Position numbers and translations under genes: made by a program
Shown here: positions 1 through 7,360 of the stretch, piece by piece
How positions within the stretch are numbered: position 1 is the first letter of the stretch
How the letters are laid out: each line of letters begins with the position of its first letter
Source of the DNA: Christensenella sp. UBA1224
GTDB taxonomy: Bacteria; Bacillota; Clostridia; Christensenellales; Aristaeellaceae
Reading direction: 5' to 3'
Length of the DNA stretch: 16,168 nt
NCBI GenBank assembly: GCA_002309235.1
Contig: DBXA01000129.1
Span: forward strand, 911 to 17,078
The notes under the pieces: model-generated
The model's input: only the letters and a program-made list of their open reading frames with translations
Told to the model about the DNA's origin: nothing
The model's database searches: none

Positions 1-2
1 GC

Positions 3-959
3 CACCCTGCCGTAAACCGCGCAGTCATTTCGGCCGCCAGGGGAAATAGAGCGAAGGCGTATGCCTGGCTGCCCGTATTTGCCGAAAACCCTTACCCGGG
101 TGAGAAAATCGTACCCGTAGTTTCGGGCGGCGAAACGGGCATCCGCATCGTAGAGGGAGAAAACTTCGAGTTCTGCTGCCCGGGTTCCGAAGCGGCGCTT
201 GACGGGGCCAAGCGCTTCCTCGCGGATATAACGGCACGGGCCGAACCGGACGGCGTTTTCCTGGACAGGATACGCTATCCCTCGGCAGCGGTACCGAATG
301 CCTTGTATGGATGCTTCTGCCCAAACTGCCTCGCGAAATACGAAAAGATGGGCATCGATACAGACCGCCTGCGGTACGAAGCGCGGATGGGGAACACAAG
401 GCCGTTCGTGCCGGAGAGCTTTTCAGCCGGCAGGTACCGGTTCGAGGATACGGATATCGACAGGCTGTTTGCCGTAAAGCGCAATACGGTATCCGCATCC
501 GTCGGGAAGCTCGCGGCCTATATCCATGGGAAAGGGCTTGAAGTGGGGCTTGATCTCTTCGCTCCGGCGCTCGCAGATCTTGTCGGGCAGGACATAAGGC
601 TGCTGGCCTCGTGCGCGGAAATGGTTAAGCCGATGATGTATTTTTCGACTTTCGCGCCGGCGGGACTGCCGTTCGAGGTCGGTGCACTCAGTGCGGAAAT
701 GCGCGAACGCCTTGCAAAAATGTGGAACGGAAGGCCGGATGGTGAAGAGACCATGCTCAGCCAGCTCTCGCTGCTTTCTGAAACCGGATGCACTGTTGCT
801 GCCGGCATAGAGGTGAACCCGATCCCCGGTATCTGCGGGACAGACAGGGAAACGGTATCCCGCAGGCTGCGCGTCCTGGCTGAAGCCAGGTACGGACAGG
901 CCGCGCTCTGCTGGAATATTGCGGCGGGTTCTGCCCTCATGCCGGATGCCGATATATGA
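3..959 (+). CDS. Glycoside-hydrolase-like TIM-barrel protein, C-terminal part (5' truncated by window)
   Basis: The reading frame is open from base 3 to a TGA at 957-959, giving 318 residues with no start in view, so the gene begins upstream. The visible part looks like an (alpha/beta)8-barrel sugar-active protein: a strand ending DGVFLDRIRYPS (around residues 83-94, D88 and R91), then a CFCPNC cysteine cluster (104-109) followed by LAKYEKMG. Later come GLEVGLDLFAPALADLVGQD, VKPMMYF, AGIEVNPIPG and a C-terminal ALCWNIAAGS strand. The FLDRIRYPS-type strand and the CxCxxC cluster recur in uncharacterised glycoside-hydrolase-like barrels. The family assignment is from memory of such motifs, and substrate and catalytic residues cannot be named. 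No signal peptide can be judged because the N-terminus is missing. A terminator follows 60 bp downstream, so this is the last gene of its transcript. Confidence 0.55.
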   Translation, partial: HPAVNRAVISAARGNRAKAYAWLPVFAENPYPGEKIVPVVSGGETGIRIVEGENFEFCCPGSEAALDGAKRFLADITARAEPDGVFLDRIRYPSAAVPNALYGCFCPNCLAKYEKMGIDTDRLRYEARMGNTRPFVPESFSAGRYRFEDTDIDRLFAVKRNTVSASVGKLAAYIHGKGLEVGLDLFAPALADLVGQDIRLLASCAEMVKPMMYFSTFAPAGLPFEVGALSAEMRERLAKMWNGRPDGEETMLSQLSLLSETGCTVAAGIEVNPIPGICGTDRETVSRRLRVLAEARYGQAALCWNIAAGSALMPDADI

Positions 960-1019
960 ACGGATAAAGGAAAAACGAAATAGGTTTTGCCCGCGCCGAA
1001 AGGCATACAGGGTACAGAT

Positions 1020-1049
1020 AAAGCGTTCGGGACCTTTCCGGGCGCTTTT
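1020..1049 (+). terminator. Rho-independent terminator after the barrel-protein gene
   Basis: Bases 1020-1032 pair with 1036-1048 (13 pairs including three G-T wobbles) around a 3-base CCT loop. The stem is AAAGCG at its base and runs into TTTT. It sits 60 bp after the stop of the upstream gene and before the promoter at 1097, so it separates two transcription units. Confidence 0.7.
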
Positions 1050-1096
1050 GCTTTCCAGGAAAGATGCGGTGCCTTATGTTAGATTCGTGCGAAGGA

Positions 1097-1125
1097 TTGC
1101 ATATTACAAATTATAATAATATAAT
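1097..1125 (+). promoter_or_regulatory. Sigma-A-type promoter of the LCP-tilS-hpt-ftsH operon
   Basis: A -35 box TTGCAT (1097-1102) and a perfect -10 TATAAT (1120-1125) are separated by 17 bases, in a strongly AT-rich patch. A second TATAAT lies at 1112-1117 but at poor spacing from the -35. Transcription would start near 1132, leaving a leader of about 55 bases before the GTG at 1187. Confidence 0.75.
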
Positions 1126-1171
1126 AAATATGTATGCGCATTAAGATGCCAGGCATACTTATCTATTTATC

Positions 1172-1177
1172 AGGGGG
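1172..1177 (+). promoter_or_regulatory. Ribosome binding site that supports a GTG start
   Basis: AGGGGG lies 9 bases upstream of the GTG at 1187. No ATG in this frame lies near it, so GTG is taken as the start of the LCP gene. Confidence 0.6.
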
Positions 1178-1186
1178 TACATCAAG

Positions 1187-2428
1187 GTGTCTGAGAATCG
1201 AACTGTACATAGAAGCACAAATGCCGCGCCGGCAAAGCGCCCTGCCCAGAATTCCGGCAGGAAGCCTGCACAGAGTACCGCAAGACGGCCTGCGCAGGGA
1301 TCGGGCAGGCCTCAGCAGCGCAGGCGCAAAAAGAAGAAGTCTTACGGCGGCCTGATCGCGGTGCTTTTAGTTGTGGTGATAGCAGTCGTCGGGATCATCC
1401 TCATTTCCGGGAGGAACAAGGGCAATAATACCGGGAATGGTACGCCGGTCGCTGCAGCGCCTACATTAGGCACGGAAGCAGGACAGGCGAATACCGGAGA
1501 AGAAAACAACACGGTGAAGCCTGTGACGCCGGCACCGACGATCGGCGCCGCAAAGATCGTTTCTCTGCGAACGACGGATCTCGGAGCAAATACGGAATTG
1601 GACAGCACATGGCGTTCGATCCTGCTGTGCGGTACCGATGCCAGACTCTGGGATGACATGAAGCATACCGATACCATGATCATAGCCTGTTATAACCTGA
1701 AAACAGGATCGATACGTATGATCAGCGTGATGCGTGATATCTTTGTCGATATCTCCAAGGATGTGTCCGGCAGGGGAAATGTTCGTCTCAATACGGTTTC
1801 TGCCTTCGGCGGCATGGAGCTTTTGATCCGCAAGCTCAACCAGTTCCTGGGGCTCAACATACGCGAATACATGCTGGTTGATTTTGCGGGCTTTGTCGAA
1901 GTCGTGAATCTGATGGGCGGCATCGATATGGATATCACCGAGGTCGAGATGCAGTATATCAATTCCAGCCTTACGGAGCAGGTGAACCTCCTGGTGGATA
2001 AGACTTACCGAAAGTCTGTCATGGAGGAATGCACGCTCTCGGAATACGGCCCCAATATACACTTGAACGGCCTGCAATCGCTTGCCTTCGCGCGTACGAG
2101 AAAATCCGACAATGACTTTAAGCGCACCGACAGGCAGCGCAAGGTCATCGTTGCGGCAGCCCATAAGGCGATCGATACCGTTACGATCCCGCAGGTAGCG
2201 CAGATGGTCAATATCGCGCTTCAGTATGTGGAGACGAATATCTCCGTTTCCGGCGTGGTACAGCTGGGTATGGGTGTTATGACAAAGGGGATCGACGATA
2301 TCCAGTCGACCAGGCTCCCTGTCGACAATTCCTATAAGGGTGAGAAGAGAAACAACGTATGGGGTATGTACGATATGGACTGGAATGTCAATAAGGCGGA
2401 GGTCCAGAGGCTGCTCAACGGTTATTGA
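1187..2428 (+). CDS. LytR-CpsA-Psr (LCP) family cell-wall glycopolymer ligase
   Basis: A 413-residue protein of the LCP family. These membrane-anchored enzymes transfer lipid-linked glycopolymers such as teichoic acids or capsule onto peptidoglycan outside the cell. Layout: a cytoplasmic tail rich in Arg, Pro, Ala and Gln (1-51), one membrane segment (about 54-74), a low-complexity Gly/Asn/Thr/Pro linker (75-120), then the LCP domain (about 143-330). Visible LCP motifs are LLCGTDAR (D151, R153), TDTM (D162), SVMRDI (R183, D184), RLNTV (R200, N202), the VNLMGGID stretch, and FARTRKSDNDFKRTDRQR (R303, R305, D310, R313, R316), which form the pyrophosphate- and lipid-binding pocket in the family. 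The GTG start is chosen from the AGGGGG at 1172. It is first in an operon with a strong promoter, and its TGA shares one base with the tilS ATG. The polymer it attaches cannot be told from sequence. Confidence 0.88.
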   Translation: MSENRTVHRSTNAAPAKRPAQNSGRKPAQSTARRPAQGSGRPQQRRRKKKKSYGGLIAVLLVVVIAVVGIILISGRNKGNNTGNGTPVAAAPTLGTEAGQANTGEENNTVKPVTPAPTIGAAKIVSLRTTDLGANTELDSTWRSILLCGTDARLWDDMKHTDTMIIACYNLKTGSIRMISVMRDIFVDISKDVSGRGNVRLNTVSAFGGMELLIRKLNQFLGLNIREYMLVDFAGFVEVVNLMGGIDMDITEVEMQYINSSLTEQVNLLVDKTYRKSVMEECTLSEYGPNIHLNGLQSLAFARTRKSDNDFKRTDRQRKVIVAAAHKAIDTVTIPQVAQMVNIALQYVETNISVSGVVQLGMGVMTKGIDDIQSTRLPVDNSYKGEKRNNVWGMYDMDWNVNKAEVQRLLNGY

Positions 2429-3816
2429 TGAAAGACGATGAAAGACTGCTTGCGCATGTCCGTGTGCGGCTCAGGCGGGGAGAACACTTGCTGGCCGCCG
2501 TGTCAGGCGGCGCGGACAGCGTAGCCTTGCTCCTCATGCTCCACTCGTTTGCCGATGAAGGTCTGATCAGGCTTTCCGCTGCGCACTTCGAGCATGGGAT
2601 ACGCGGCCGGGAATCGCTGGGTGACATGGCATACGTAAAGGAGCTTTGCGCAAGGCTTGACATACCTCTTTATATCGGAAGAGGCGATGTGCCGGCAGAG
2701 GCAAAAAGGTTCGGCAAAGGGCTTGAGGAGACCGCACGGGATATGCGGCGCGCTTTTCTGCGCGAGACGCTCGTTGAGATCGGAGCGGACGCGGCAGCCC
2801 TGGCCCATCATGCCGATGACCAGGCGGAGACTGTGCTCATGCGCCTGTTCAGAGGTACCGGCGGCGCAGGCGCAGCCGGTATGAAAGAACGACAGGATAT
2901 CTGGTTCAGACCGCTTCTTGGCGTTCGGCGTAAAGCTCTTCGTGAGTTCCTCATCGCAAATGGTGTATCCTGGCGGGAGGACAGCACCAATCTGGAGGAG
3001 ATTACGCCCAGAAACAGGCTGCGGCTCAAAGTCATGCCTGTGTGTGAAGAGATCTGGCCGGGCGCTGTGGATGCCCTCGCCAGGTATGCGCGTCTGCAAG
3101 CGGAGGAAAGTGATTTCATACGTGAAAAGGCTCTTGAATGGCTTGATGGCAGCGCAGAGGTATACGCTTTTTGTGTCTGCGTGGATATCCGCAGTCTTCC
3201 GCACAGGGCGGTGACTTCCGCGGCGATCAAGCTCCTTATGGGAAAGGATGCTGCTTTTGCGGATGTGGAAAGAGTACTTTCTGCCTGTGAAAGTGGTTCC
3301 TGCCGGGTAACGGTGCACAGTGAAAGATACCGCTGCGCTATCGTCTCTGCAGGAAAACTGTGGCTGTTCGACCCTGTGGTGCCAAATGATCTCATTCCTC
3401 TCAGTATGGGGGAAAATGGATTTCCCGGTATCGGATCCCTGCGCCTGGAAGAGGCGCCTTGTATTCCCGTGAGGGATGACCCGTTTGTTCAGGTGCTGGA
3501 CCGGGATGCTCTCATCGGTGCAAAGATGCGCATTTGGCACGCAGGGGACAGGATCAGGCCTCTTGGCATGCATGGAAAGAGCCGCCTTGTTTCGGATATC
3601 CTTTCGGATAAAAAGATACCTGCTGCACTCAGGTGCCGCATCCCGGTCATCGAAGCAGAAGACGGGGAACTGTTATGGGCAGTCGGAGGTGCTGTTTCCG
3701 AAAGAGCGAAGCTTCTGAGCGGAAGCCGTGCGGTAAGGCTGACATGGTATTTCTCGCAAAGAGATATTAAGGATTTGACGGAGGATAATACTTATGGCGC
3801 ACGACATGATAAATGA
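2428..3816 (+). CDS. tilS: tRNA(Ile)-lysidine synthetase TilS
   Basis: A 462-residue cytosolic enzyme that attaches lysine to C34 of the CAU-anticodon tRNA-Ile with ATP, so that it reads AUA as isoleucine. It is essential in most bacteria. The N-terminal PP-loop ATPase has SGGADS (26-31), HFEHGIRG (53-60), EETARDMRR, ALAHHADDQAETVLMRL and RPLLGVRR, followed by SWREDSTN and RNRLR. The C-terminal tRNA-binding part shows GDRIRPLGMHG, DKKIP and LLWAVGG, as expected for a full-length clostridial or bacillar TilS. The ATG at 2428 overlaps the previous stop as TGATG; a TTG directly before it is in frame but less likely. No good ribosome binding site precedes it, so translation is probably coupled to the LCP gene. 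The 3' end overlaps hpt by 23 bases. Confidence 0.93.
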   Translation: MKDDERLLAHVRVRLRRGEHLLAAVSGGADSVALLLMLHSFADEGLIRLSAAHFEHGIRGRESLGDMAYVKELCARLDIPLYIGRGDVPAEAKRFGKGLEETARDMRRAFLRETLVEIGADAAALAHHADDQAETVLMRLFRGTGGAGAAGMKERQDIWFRPLLGVRRKALREFLIANGVSWREDSTNLEEITPRNRLRLKVMPVCEEIWPGAVDALARYARLQAEESDFIREKALEWLDGSAEVYAFCVCVDIRSLPHRAVTSAAIKLLMGKDAAFADVERVLSACESGSCRVTVHSERYRCAIVSAGKLWLFDPVVPNDLIPLSMGENGFPGIGSLRLEEAPCIPVRDDPFVQVLDRDALIGAKMRIWHAGDRIRPLGMHGKSRLVSDILSDKKIPAALRCRIPVIEAEDGELLWAVGGAVSERAKLLSGSRAVRLTWYFSQRDIKDLTEDNTYGARHDK

Positions 3817-4348
3817 TCTGGAAGAGATACTGTTTTCCCGGGAAGAGATCGCGGAAGGCGTCAGGAGGATCGCGCAGGAGATCGCGCGGGATTATGAGAA
3901 CAGACAGCTCGTCTGCGTAGGTATATTAAAGGGCGGCTTTATCTTTATGAGCGATCTCGTACGAGAATTGCCCATGCAGATAGAGACGGATTTTATGGTG
4001 GTATCCAGCTATGGCAACAATACCTCTTCGACCGGTGCCCTTATCATACGCAAGGAGCTTACGACCGATATTCGGAATAAGGATGTCCTGATCATAGAGG
4101 ATATCGTGGATTCCGGGCGTACGCTCAGTTACCTGAAACAGTACCTTTCCGGCCGCGGTGCGGCGAGTATAAAGATATGCGCTTTGCTTGACAAGCCTGA
4201 AGGCCGTACGGTAGAGCTCGAGGCAGATTACAAGGTGTTCGAATGCGAGAATAAGTTCGTTGTAGGTTATGGCCTTGATTTCGCGGAAAAATACCGCAAT
4301 CTGCCTCTCATCGGTGTTTTGAAACCCGGAGTTTACAAAAACGCCTGA
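3794..4348 (+). CDS. hpt: Hypoxanthine phosphoribosyltransferase
   Basis: A 184-residue cytosolic purine-salvage enzyme that makes IMP (and usually GMP) from hypoxanthine or guanine and PRPP. Length is normal for the family. Motifs: the LKGG pyrophosphate loop (45-48), the flexible loop around SSYGNNTSSTG (71-81), the PRPP-binding motif IIEDIVDSGRT (100-110, acidic pair E102/D103) and the base-binding FVVGYGLDFAEKYRNLP. The start ATG has GGAGG at 3780-3784, 9 bases upstream, inside the end of tilS; the two genes overlap by 23 bases in different frames. The order tilS-hpt-ftsH is the classic Bacillota arrangement. In Bacillus subtilis HprT and TilS have been linked to ftsH regulation, but nothing here tests that. 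Confidence 0.95.
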   Translation: MAHDMINDLEEILFSREEIAEGVRRIAQEIARDYENRQLVCVGILKGGFIFMSDLVRELPMQIETDFMVVSSYGNNTSSTGALIIRKELTTDIRNKDVLIIEDIVDSGRTLSYLKQYLSGRGAASIKICALLDKPEGRTVELEADYKVFECENKFVVGYGLDFAEKYRNLPLIGVLKPGVYKNA

Positions 4349-4378
4349 TAAGTATACGATTTCCTACGAAAATAAATG

Positions 4379-4405
4379 GTATCATTTCAGCTGTTCGGGT
4401 GATAC
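4379..4405 (+). promoter_or_regulatory. Inverted repeat in the ftsH leader
   Basis: GTATCA (4379-4384) and TGATAC (4400-4405) form a perfect 6-bp inverted repeat with a 15-base spacer, extendable by one G-T wobble at each end. It lies in the only real gap (4349-4438) of an otherwise tightly packed operon. TATCAT (4380-4385) could serve as a -10 box, but no good -35 lies 17 bases upstream. It may be an RNA hairpin, a regulator site or chance. Confidence 0.25.
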
Positions 4406-4425
4406 TGTTCTGATTGTGCCGAAAG

Positions 4426-4430
4426 AGAGG
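4426..4430 (+). promoter_or_regulatory. Ribosome binding site that decides the TTG start of ftsH
   Basis: AGAGG ends 8 bases before the TTG at 4439. The encoded KQNKLLKIL followed by a membrane segment is what an FtsH N-terminus should look like, so TTG is accepted as the start. Confidence 0.6.
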
Positions 4431-4438
4431 TACGGGGC

Positions 4439-6406
4439 TTGAAACAAAACAAACTGTTAAAGATACTGACGGGACCGCTCATGTATGTGCTGCTCCTCGG
4501 TGTCATACTGATCATAGTGCATCTTGTGGGGACCAATAATACCGTTACGCCTGTTGAAAAGACGTATACGCAGATGCTCACCATGATCGAGAGCGATATC
4601 GGCAAGAACGCGGGTGATGAGGGAGATGTCATCACGGATGTGATCGTGACCGGCAACAGGGTCATCATGCGCAAAGCCGGTTCCACTATATCCGATGTAC
4701 TGTTTAATACGGCTTCCTCGTTTGATTATTACACGACGATCGCCGGTCCCGCTCAATTTATCAGCGATGTGAACGCGATCTACGCAAAAGCGCTCAGTCT
4801 TGATGCCGATACCATCAGCGCGACAGATTATTCCTTCAATTACGGCGTAGTGACGCCGTCCGGTACGCCCTGGTGGATGGAATGGATACCGTTCCTTGTG
4901 ATGATAGTGCTGTTTGGCGCGCTGTGGTTTTTCCTTATGCGCAGCCAGACCGGCGGCAACAAGGGCGTTATGCAATTCGGCAAATCCCGCGCCCGGATGA
5001 CAGACCCGCAGAAGAATAAAGTCACTTTCGCGGATGTTGCGGGCCTGGATGAAGAAAAGCAGGAGCTGGCTGAGATCGTACAGTTCCTGAAGGATCCCGG
5101 CAGGTTTACCTCTGTCGGCGCGCGCATTCCCAAGGGCGTGCTTCTGGTAGGCCCTCCCGGGAACGGTAAGACACTGCTCGCGCGGGCTGTATCAGGTGAG
5201 GCAGGTGTGCCGTTCTTTACCATATCGGGTTCTGATTTTGTGGAAATGTTCGTCGGTGTCGGCGCGAGCCGCGTGAGAGATCTCTTCGACCAGGCCAAGA
5301 GGCATTCGCCTTCCATCGTTTTCATCGATGAGATCGATGCCGTAGGCCGCCAAAGAGGAGCAGGCCTGGGCGGCGGGCATGATGAACGTGAACAGACGCT
5401 CAACCAGCTGCTGGTGGAGATGGACGGTTTCTCGCATAACGAGGGCGTTATCGTAATGGCGGCTACCAACCGAGCGGATATACTCGATCCGGCACTGCTG
5501 CGTCCCGGCCGTTTTGACAGGCAGGTCACGGTAAATTACCCGGATGTAGAAGGCCGTGAAGAGATACTTAAGGTCCATTCAAAGGGCAAGCCTTTGGGTG
5601 GAGATGTGGATCTGAAGGTGCTCGCGCGCCGGACTCCTTATTTTACCGGAGCGGACCTTGAAAACGTGATGAACGAAGGCGCCATCCTGACCGCAAGGGC
5701 CGGGAAGACGGTCATCGATATGCCGACTCTCGAAGAGGCTATCACACGCGTTGCCGCGGGTCCTGAAAAGAAAAGCCATAAGGTCTCCGAGACGGATAAA
5801 AAAGTGGTATGCTACCATGAGGCGGGACATGCCATCGTCAGCTACAGGATACCGGAGTGCGACAGAGTTCACGAGGTTTCCATCATTCCGCGCGGCCAGG
5901 CTGCGGGTTATACGATGTATCTGCCGGATGAGGAGGTCTCTCTTGTCACACGAAGCCGTCTTGATGCTCAGCTGGCGAGCCTCCTCGGCGGCCGTGTTTC
6001 CGAGGATATCATCTTCGGAGATGTCACAACCGGCGCCGGGAGCGATCTTAAGCGTGCCACGCAGATCGCCCGCAGTATGGTAACGGAATATGGCATGTCC
6101 GCAAAAGTCGGCCCCATTTATCTGGGCGAAGAGCATGAGGTATTCCTTGGCCGTACTTTCTCCCAGACCAGGTCCAATGTGTCCGAAGAGGTCGTCAAAA
6201 CCGTAGATGAAGAGATCCATGATCTTCTTAAGGGTGCCTATGAACGTGCCCGTAAGATTCTGACAGAGGATATCGAAAAGCTGCATGCTCTTGCGAAACT
6301 CCTTTCCGAGAAGGAGAAGATCGATGAGAAGCAATTCCTGGAGGTCATGGAAGGCAGCCAGACTGCTGCGGTGGAAGCGCCCGATCCCTGGAAGATACTC
6401 GGATAA
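4439..6406 (+). CDS. ftsH: ATP-dependent zinc metalloprotease FtsH
   Basis: A 655-residue membrane-anchored AAA+ protease that extracts and degrades damaged membrane proteins and short-lived regulators as a hexamer. Two membrane segments (about 12-31 and 150-168) flank an extracytoplasmic domain of roughly 115 residues. The AAA module has Walker A GPPGNGKT (238-245), the FVG pore motif (271-273), Walker B VFIDE (294-298) and the second region of homology ATNRADILDPALLRPGRFDR with arginine fingers R355 and R358. The protease domain has the zinc site HEAGH (460-464) with third ligand D536 in GAGSDLKRA. The C-terminal helices end WKILG. Walker A carries Asn where FtsH usually has Thr (GPPGTGKT). 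Start is TTG with AGAGG upstream. It is last in the operon and is followed by a terminator. Confidence 0.96.
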   Translation: MKQNKLLKILTGPLMYVLLLGVILIIVHLVGTNNTVTPVEKTYTQMLTMIESDIGKNAGDEGDVITDVIVTGNRVIMRKAGSTISDVLFNTASSFDYYTTIAGPAQFISDVNAIYAKALSLDADTISATDYSFNYGVVTPSGTPWWMEWIPFLVMIVLFGALWFFLMRSQTGGNKGVMQFGKSRARMTDPQKNKVTFADVAGLDEEKQELAEIVQFLKDPGRFTSVGARIPKGVLLVGPPGNGKTLLARAVSGEAGVPFFTISGSDFVEMFVGVGASRVRDLFDQAKRHSPSIVFIDEIDAVGRQRGAGLGGGHDEREQTLNQLLVEMDGFSHNEGVIVMAATNRADILDPALLRPGRFDRQVTVNYPDVEGREEILKVHSKGKPLGGDVDLKVLARRTPYFTGADLENVMNEGAILTARAGKTVIDMPTLEEAITRVAAGPEKKSHKVSETDKKVVCYHEAGHAIVSYRIPECDRVHEVSIIPRGQAAGYTMYLPDEEVSLVTRSRLDAQLASLLGGRVSEDIIFGDVTTGAGSDLKRATQIARSMVTEYGMSAKVGPIYLGEEHEVFLGRTFSQTRSNVSEEVVKTVDEEIHDLLKGAYERARKILTEDIEKLHALAKLLSEKEKIDEKQFLEVMEGSQTAAVEAPDPWKILG

Positions 6407-6420
6407 ACACATATGCATCC

Positions 6421-6446
6421 AAGCGGCCTGCGCAAGGCCGCTTTTT
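6421..6446 (+). terminator. Rho-independent terminator after ftsH
   Basis: AAGCGGCCT (6421-6429) pairs perfectly with AGGCCGCTT (6435-6443) around a GCGCA loop and continues into a T run (6442-6446). It lies 14 bp after the ftsH stop and 24 bp before the next start. Confidence 0.88.
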
Positions 6447-6470
6447 GCCCCTTAACGGAAAGGATCTGTC

Positions 6471-7304
6471 ATGTTAGCGGATATCCACCTGCATTCTACA
6501 GCCTCCGACGGTATGGATACGCCTGCCCGTATCGCGTTTCTTGCACATGAGGCAGGCATAAGCCTTATCTCCCTTACGGATCATGATACAACCGGCGGGG
6601 TGCAGGAATGCGATGAAGCCTGCAGAGGATACGGTATCCGTTTCCTTCCGGGGATAGAGATATCCGCCGGTGAGGGCGGCAATATCCATGTGCTCGGCTA
6701 CAACATAGCCCCTTCACGCCTTCAGCCGGAATTGGACCATATACGGGATGACCGTACGGAGAGGATGGAGAAGATGGTCTCTCTGCTTAAAAAGGCCGGT
6801 ATGGAAGTTTCGATGGAGGATGTGCGTTCCATAGCGGGCAGTGCGCCTTTGTGCAGGCCCCACCTTGCGCTTGCTCTTGTTCGCAAAGGCTATGCTTTGA
6901 GCGTAAGAGAAGCGTTTGACAGGTATATCGGCGCAGGCAGGCCTTTTCTTGTGGACAGAAGGAGGTTTTCCTTCGCTCAGGCTGCAGATCTGATCCATGC
7001 TTGCGGCGGCTTGGCTGTGATCGCGCACCCTCTGCTCATAAAGGTGGAAAGGCGTATGCTCACACAGCACCTGTCTTCCCTTATCGATATGGGGGCAGAT
7101 GGTATAGAAGCATGGCACAGCTCTCATGCTCTGTCTGACGCCCTGGAATTGGATGCTTTTGCCAGGCGCAGAGGTCTGCTGGTCACAGGCGGCAGCGATT
7201 ATCATGGCGCAATGGGGAGCATACGGATAGGTGACGGCCAGAAGGGCCGCACACGGATGGATGAAGATATCCGTGACCTGCTTTCCAGGGCAGGAATTCT
7301 GTGA
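6471..7304 (+). CDS. PHP-domain metal-dependent phosphoesterase (YciV/RNase AM-like)
   Basis: A 277-residue protein of the PHP superfamily, close in pattern to the YciV/TrpH-type enzymes. Characterised members cleave phosphate from 3',5'-nucleoside bisphosphates or trim 5' ends of short RNAs using three metal ions. Metal-binding motifs are all present: DIHLHST (H6, H8), LTDHDT (D37, H38, D39), GIEISA (E63), NIHVLGYN (H72), CRPHLA (H131), VIAHPLL (H186) and the C-terminal GGSDYHG (D243, H245). Length is typical and no signal or membrane segment is seen. The ATG has AAGGA (6461-6465) just upstream. The ftsH terminator sits immediately before the gene and no promoter is visible in the 24-bp gap, so expression may depend on read-through. 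The exact substrate cannot be read from sequence. Confidence 0.88.
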   Translation: MLADIHLHSTASDGMDTPARIAFLAHEAGISLISLTDHDTTGGVQECDEACRGYGIRFLPGIEISAGEGGNIHVLGYNIAPSRLQPELDHIRDDRTERMEKMVSLLKKAGMEVSMEDVRSIAGSAPLCRPHLALALVRKGYALSVREAFDRYIGAGRPFLVDRRRFSFAQAADLIHACGGLAVIAHPLLIKVERRMLTQHLSSLIDMGADGIEAWHSSHALSDALELDAFARRRGLLVTGGSDYHGAMGSIRIGDGQKGRTRMDEDIRDLLSRAGIL

Positions 7305-7310
7305 TATAAT
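7282..7310 (+). promoter_or_regulatory. Extended -10 promoter for the VanW-family gene
   Basis: A perfect TATAAT (7305-7310) is preceded by TGA, giving the extended -10 form TGATATAAT, and by TTTCCA (7282-7287), a 4-of-6 -35 match at 17 bases. The TG and the A of the extended element are the stop codon of the PHP gene. Transcription would start near 7317, about 44 bases before the next ATG. Confidence 0.6.
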
Positions 7311-7360
7311 GCCAAATACCGCTTTTAGGCGGCCGGCAATTCGATGGAGGATCGTTTTAT

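Noticed and set aside
919..1116. A small + strand open frame after the barrel protein
   Set aside because: It overlaps the end of the upstream gene, runs through the terminator hairpin at 1020-1049 and has a composition of frame-shifted coding DNA. Apart from the terminator and the promoter, I see nothing in 960-1186.
2503..3573. A 356-codon open frame on the - strand opposite tilS
   Set aside because: It is antisense to a clear TilS with conserved motifs; the product shows no known motif.
5579..6418. A 279-codon open frame on the - strand opposite the end of ftsH
   Set aside because: It is a shadow of the FtsH protease domain and runs through the ftsH terminator region; no motif or promoter supports it.
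7319..7332. Small hairpin CCGC-TTTTAG-GCGG in the VanW leader
   Set aside because: The stem is only four pairs and no T run follows, so it is neither a terminator nor a convincing riboswitch.
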